NCBI GenBank assembly: GCA_024643325.1
Contig: JAHEND010000002.1
Coordinates: 1-64,000, forward strand
Source: Sediminicola sp.
GTDB taxonomy: Bacteria; Bacteroidota; Bacteroidia; Flavobacteriales; Flavobacteriaceae
Direction of reading: 5' to 3'
DNA length: 64,000 nucleotides
Shown: positions 61,786 through 64,000 of the stretch, in pieces
Layout: each line of letters opens with the position of its first letter
Position numbering within the stretch: position 1 is the stretch's first letter
Translations under genes and position numbers: made by a program
The notes under the pieces: model-generated
Told to the model about the DNA's origin: nothing
The model's database searches: none
The model's input: the letters and a program-made list of their open reading frames with translations, nothing else

Positions 61786-64000
61786 ATGAAGGTTGCTCTA
61801 GAAAAATTATCTCAATCGCTTAAAGGATCTGTTCAATCAGATCCTTTAAGCAAGGCTTTATATGCAACAGATGCATCTGTTTACCGTAAAATGCCACTAG
61901 GGGTAGCTTTTCCAAAGGACCTTGAAGACCTTCAAAGCATTATTAAATTTTGTAATGAAAATGGCGTGGGTTTAATTCCAAGAACTGCGGGGACATCTCT
62001 TGCAGGTCAATGTGTAGGAGATGGTCTGGTAGTAGATGTTTCCAAATATTTTACCGATATTATCTCATTAGACTTAACCAAAAAACAGGTTACTGTTCAA
62101 CCAGGTGTGATTAGAGATGAACTCAATGACTATTTAGCGCCCCATGGATTATTTTTTGGTCCTAATACTTCTACCGCAAATCGATGTATGATTGGTGGCA
62201 TGGTGGGAAATAACTCCTCTGGAACAACTTCAATAAAATACGGTGTTACCAGAGAGAAAGTTGTTTCCATGAAAGCAGTCCTTTGGGATGGAAGTATTGC
62301 AGAATTTAAAGATTTAAGTAGTGATGCTTTTAGACATAAAATGGTTGAGGCGTCGGCCGAAGGCCAAATATACAAGGGCATATACGATTTGTTGTCGCCA
62401 TTGGATATTCAATCTCAAATCACAGAAGCTTTTCCAAAAAAAGAGATACACAGAAGGAATACAGGTTATGCGATTGACCTTTTATTGGAAGCAGATATTC
62501 TTGGAGGTAATGCACCTTTTAATATGGCGCATTTGCTCTCAGGTAGTGAAGGTACGCTTGCCTTCACCACAGAAATTACTTTGCAATTAGATGACATTCC
62601 TCCCTCTTATGCTGCTATGGTCGTAACTCACTATAACAGTCTTGAGGATTGCTTAAAAGATGTTGCTCCGGTGATGAAATGTGATTTGTATACCTGCGAA
62701 ATGATGGATAAAATCATTTTGGACTGCACCAAAAGCAACAGAGAACAATCAGAAAACCGTAAGTTTATTGAAGGGGACCCTGCCGCTGTTTTAATGTTGG
62801 AAGTAAGGGCATATTCAGAGGAAGCCCTTCAGGAAAATCTCAATCTGCTTCTGGACCAGATTAATACATCTGGATTGAGTTATGCTGCCCCTATTTTAAG
62901 CGGATCGGATATTGGTAGAGCTGGAGCGCTTAGAAAAGCTGGATTAGGGCTTCTTGGAAATATGGTTGGAGATAAAAAAGCCGTGGCATGTATAGAAGAC
63001 ACTGCGGTCGCTTTGGAAGACTTAAAAGATTTTATTGGAGAATTTACTTCCATTATGAAACGTTATGACCAGGATGCGGTGTACTATGCCCATGCTGGTG
63101 CTGGTGAAATACATTTAAGACCTATTTTAAATTTAAAAGAATCTAAAGATGTCTCTTTATTTAGAGCCATTACTACAGATGTTGCTCACTTAACTAAAAA
63201 ATACAAGGGTTCATTTAGTGGAGAACATGGGGATGGTATTGTAAGGGCAGAGTTTATTCCTATGCTTGTTGGAGCAGAGAATTATGCGCTCTTAGAGTCT
63301 GTGAAACAATTATTTGATCCTAATGGCATTTTTAATCCAGGTAAAATTGTCAAAGCTTATGCCATGGATGCATCACTGAGGTATGAAATTAATAGAGAGG
63401 AACCTAACATAGACACCTTATTAGATTTTTCAGACAAGCAAGGAATTTTAAGGGCTGCTGAATCTTGTAATGGTAGTGGTGATTGTAGAAAAACGCACCA
63501 ATCTGCTGGTGGAATGTGTCCAAGTTACCATGTAACAAAAAACGAAAAAGATACGACTAGGGGTAGGGCTAATGCACTCAGAGAGTTTTTGACACACCCT
63601 AATTCATTAAAGGAACGCAGGAATGCTTTTGATAACAAAGCATTAAAAGAAGTTTTTGACCTTTGCTTAAGTTGTAAGGCCTGTAGCAGTGAATGTCCTA
63701 GCAATGTAGATATTGCTACTTATAAAGCGGAGTTTTTATATCAGTATCAGGAAGCGAATGGTTATAGTTTTAGGTCAAAGCTATTTGCTTACAACACCCA
63801 ATTAAACAAATTGAGTAGTTTGGTGGCGCCTTTGACTAATGCGGTATACAAATCGCCTTTATCTGGAGTAATTAAGCGTTTGAGTGGGGTATCTCAAAAA
63901 AGATCTCTGCCAGAGGTGGGTCGTTTTAATTTTCAGAAATTTTTAGACCATCAATCAAAGAAATTTGAATTGACAAAGCAAACAGTTGTTTTGTATGTAG
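61786..64000 (+). CDS. FAD-linked oxidase with C-terminal Fe-S domain (D-lactate dehydrogenase/GlcD-GlcF-like), cut by the window edge
   Basis: Open from the ATG at 61786 to the end of the window: 738 codons and no stop. The start reads MKVALEKLSQSLKGS. The FAD-binding (PCMH) region includes IPRTAGTSLAGQ and IGGMVGNNSSGTTSIKYG. The FAD-oxidase C-terminal domain has HAGAGEIHLRP and GEHGDG. Then come the ferredoxin-like cysteines CNGSGDC...GGMCPSY and CLSCKACSSECPSNVD. The full protein should continue with the cysteine-rich CCG domains. Substrate is probably a 2-hydroxy acid such as D-lactate or glycolate, with electrons passed to quinone. Confidence 0.9.
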   Translation, partial: MKVALEKLSQSLKGSVQSDPLSKALYATDASVYRKMPLGVAFPKDLEDLQSIIKFCNENGVGLIPRTAGTSLAGQCVGDGLVVDVSKYFTDIISLDLTKKQVTVQPGVIRDELNDYLAPHGLFFGPNTSTANRCMIGGMVGNNSSGTTSIKYGVTREKVVSMKAVLWDGSIAEFKDLSSDAFRHKMVEASAEGQIYKGIYDLLSPLDIQSQITEAFPKKEIHRRNTGYAIDLLLEADILGGNAPFNMAHLLSGSEGTLAFTTEITLQLDDIPPSYAAMVVTHYNSLEDCLKDVAPVMKCDLYTCEMMDKIILDCTKSNREQSENRKFIEGDPAAVLMLEVRAYSEEALQENLNLLLDQINTSGLSYAAPILSGSDIGRAGALRKAGLGLLGNMVGDKKAVACIEDTAVALEDLKDFIGEFTSIMKRYDQDAVYYAHAGAGEIHLRPILNLKESKDVSLFRAITTDVAHLTKKYKGSFSGEHGDGIVRAEFIPMLVGAENYALLESVKQLFDPNGIFNPGKIVKAYAMDASLRYEINREEPNIDTLLDFSDKQGILRAAESCNGSGDCRKTHQSAGGMCPSYHVTKNEKDTTRGRANALREFLTHPNSLKERRNAFDNKALKEVFDLCLSCKACSSECPSNVDIATYKAEFLYQYQEANGYSFRSKLFAYNTQLNKLSSLVAPLTNAVYKSPLSGVIKRLSGVSQKRSLPEVGRFNFQKFLDHQSKKFELTKQTVVLYV

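Noticed and set aside
1-64000. CRISPR arrays, insertion sequences, integrons, rRNA genes or known riboswitches
   Set aside because: Reading both strands gave no regularly spaced repeats, no transposase or integrase, and no conserved riboswitch core, including before ribBA or the sulfur amino acid genes.

Overview
The window is AT-rich chromosomal DNA of a Bacteroidota bacterium, most likely a member of the Flavobacteriaceae. Several signs agree. Good matches to the flavobacterial promoter (TTG or TTTG, about 19 nt, TAnnTTTG) lie before lpdA, glmM and the S24 repressor gene. The ketoacid dehydrogenase E1 alpha and beta parts are fused in one chain. RibBA carries a degenerate second domain. Shine-Dalgarno sequences are generally absent. 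I see no insertion sequence, phage, CRISPR array or rRNA operon, and most of the window reads as core genome.

Layout. 1-2.9 kb: tRNA-Ser, a TSUP permease and a nitroreductase, converging on ribBA. 1.7-7.9 kb (minus): a tight tpx-ftsK-lolA-lptF/G-ribBA run. 8.0-9.3 kb (minus): peroxiredoxin, thioredoxin and a small DUF6952-like protein. 9.4-12.7 kb: an NhaC-family transporter and a trans-sulfuration PLP enzyme divergent from an Lrp/AsnC regulator, which I read as a sulfur amino acid locus. 12.7-23 kb: lpdA, a tandem CDGSH protein, a membrane acyltransferase, tilS-dsbD, a penicillin acylase homologue and yifB. 23-33.7 kb: the plus-strand ilvD-ilvB-ilvN-ilvC operon and the minus-strand leuC-leuD-leuA-leuB operon converge on one shared strong terminator. 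33.7-47.4 kb: recG, a patatin, an M20 amidohydrolase, uvrD, Sua5, an OmpA lipoprotein, a glycosyltransferase, an HsdR-N-like nuclease, holA and the fused E1 dehydrogenase. 47.6-55 kb: a uvrA-LOG-(M1-like/beta-barrel) operon divergent from a self-cleaving S24 repressor. 55-64 kb: gamma-glutamyltransferase, AcpH, glmM, a lipid A-type acyltransferase, rhomboid protease, a TlpA lipoprotein and an FAD/Fe-S oxidoreductase that runs off the right edge.

The main points for a second look are these. (1) The LexA-like S24 repressor next to uvrA has tandem GGA-N5-TCC palindromes over its own promoter, a candidate non-canonical DNA-damage regulon. (2) A 44-residue ORF between yifB and ilvD has a CxxC-x18-CxxH zinc-ligand pattern. 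(3) The GTP cyclohydrolase II half of RibBA has lost its zinc and phosphate-binding residues. (4) An M1-peptidase-like protein lacks the catalytic motif, is fused to an outer-membrane barrel and is co-transcribed with uvrA. (5) The Lrp/trans-sulfuration/NhaC cluster may be a methionine uptake and breakdown unit. Several start codons were moved from the longest ORF on the basis of homology, promoter position or signal peptides.
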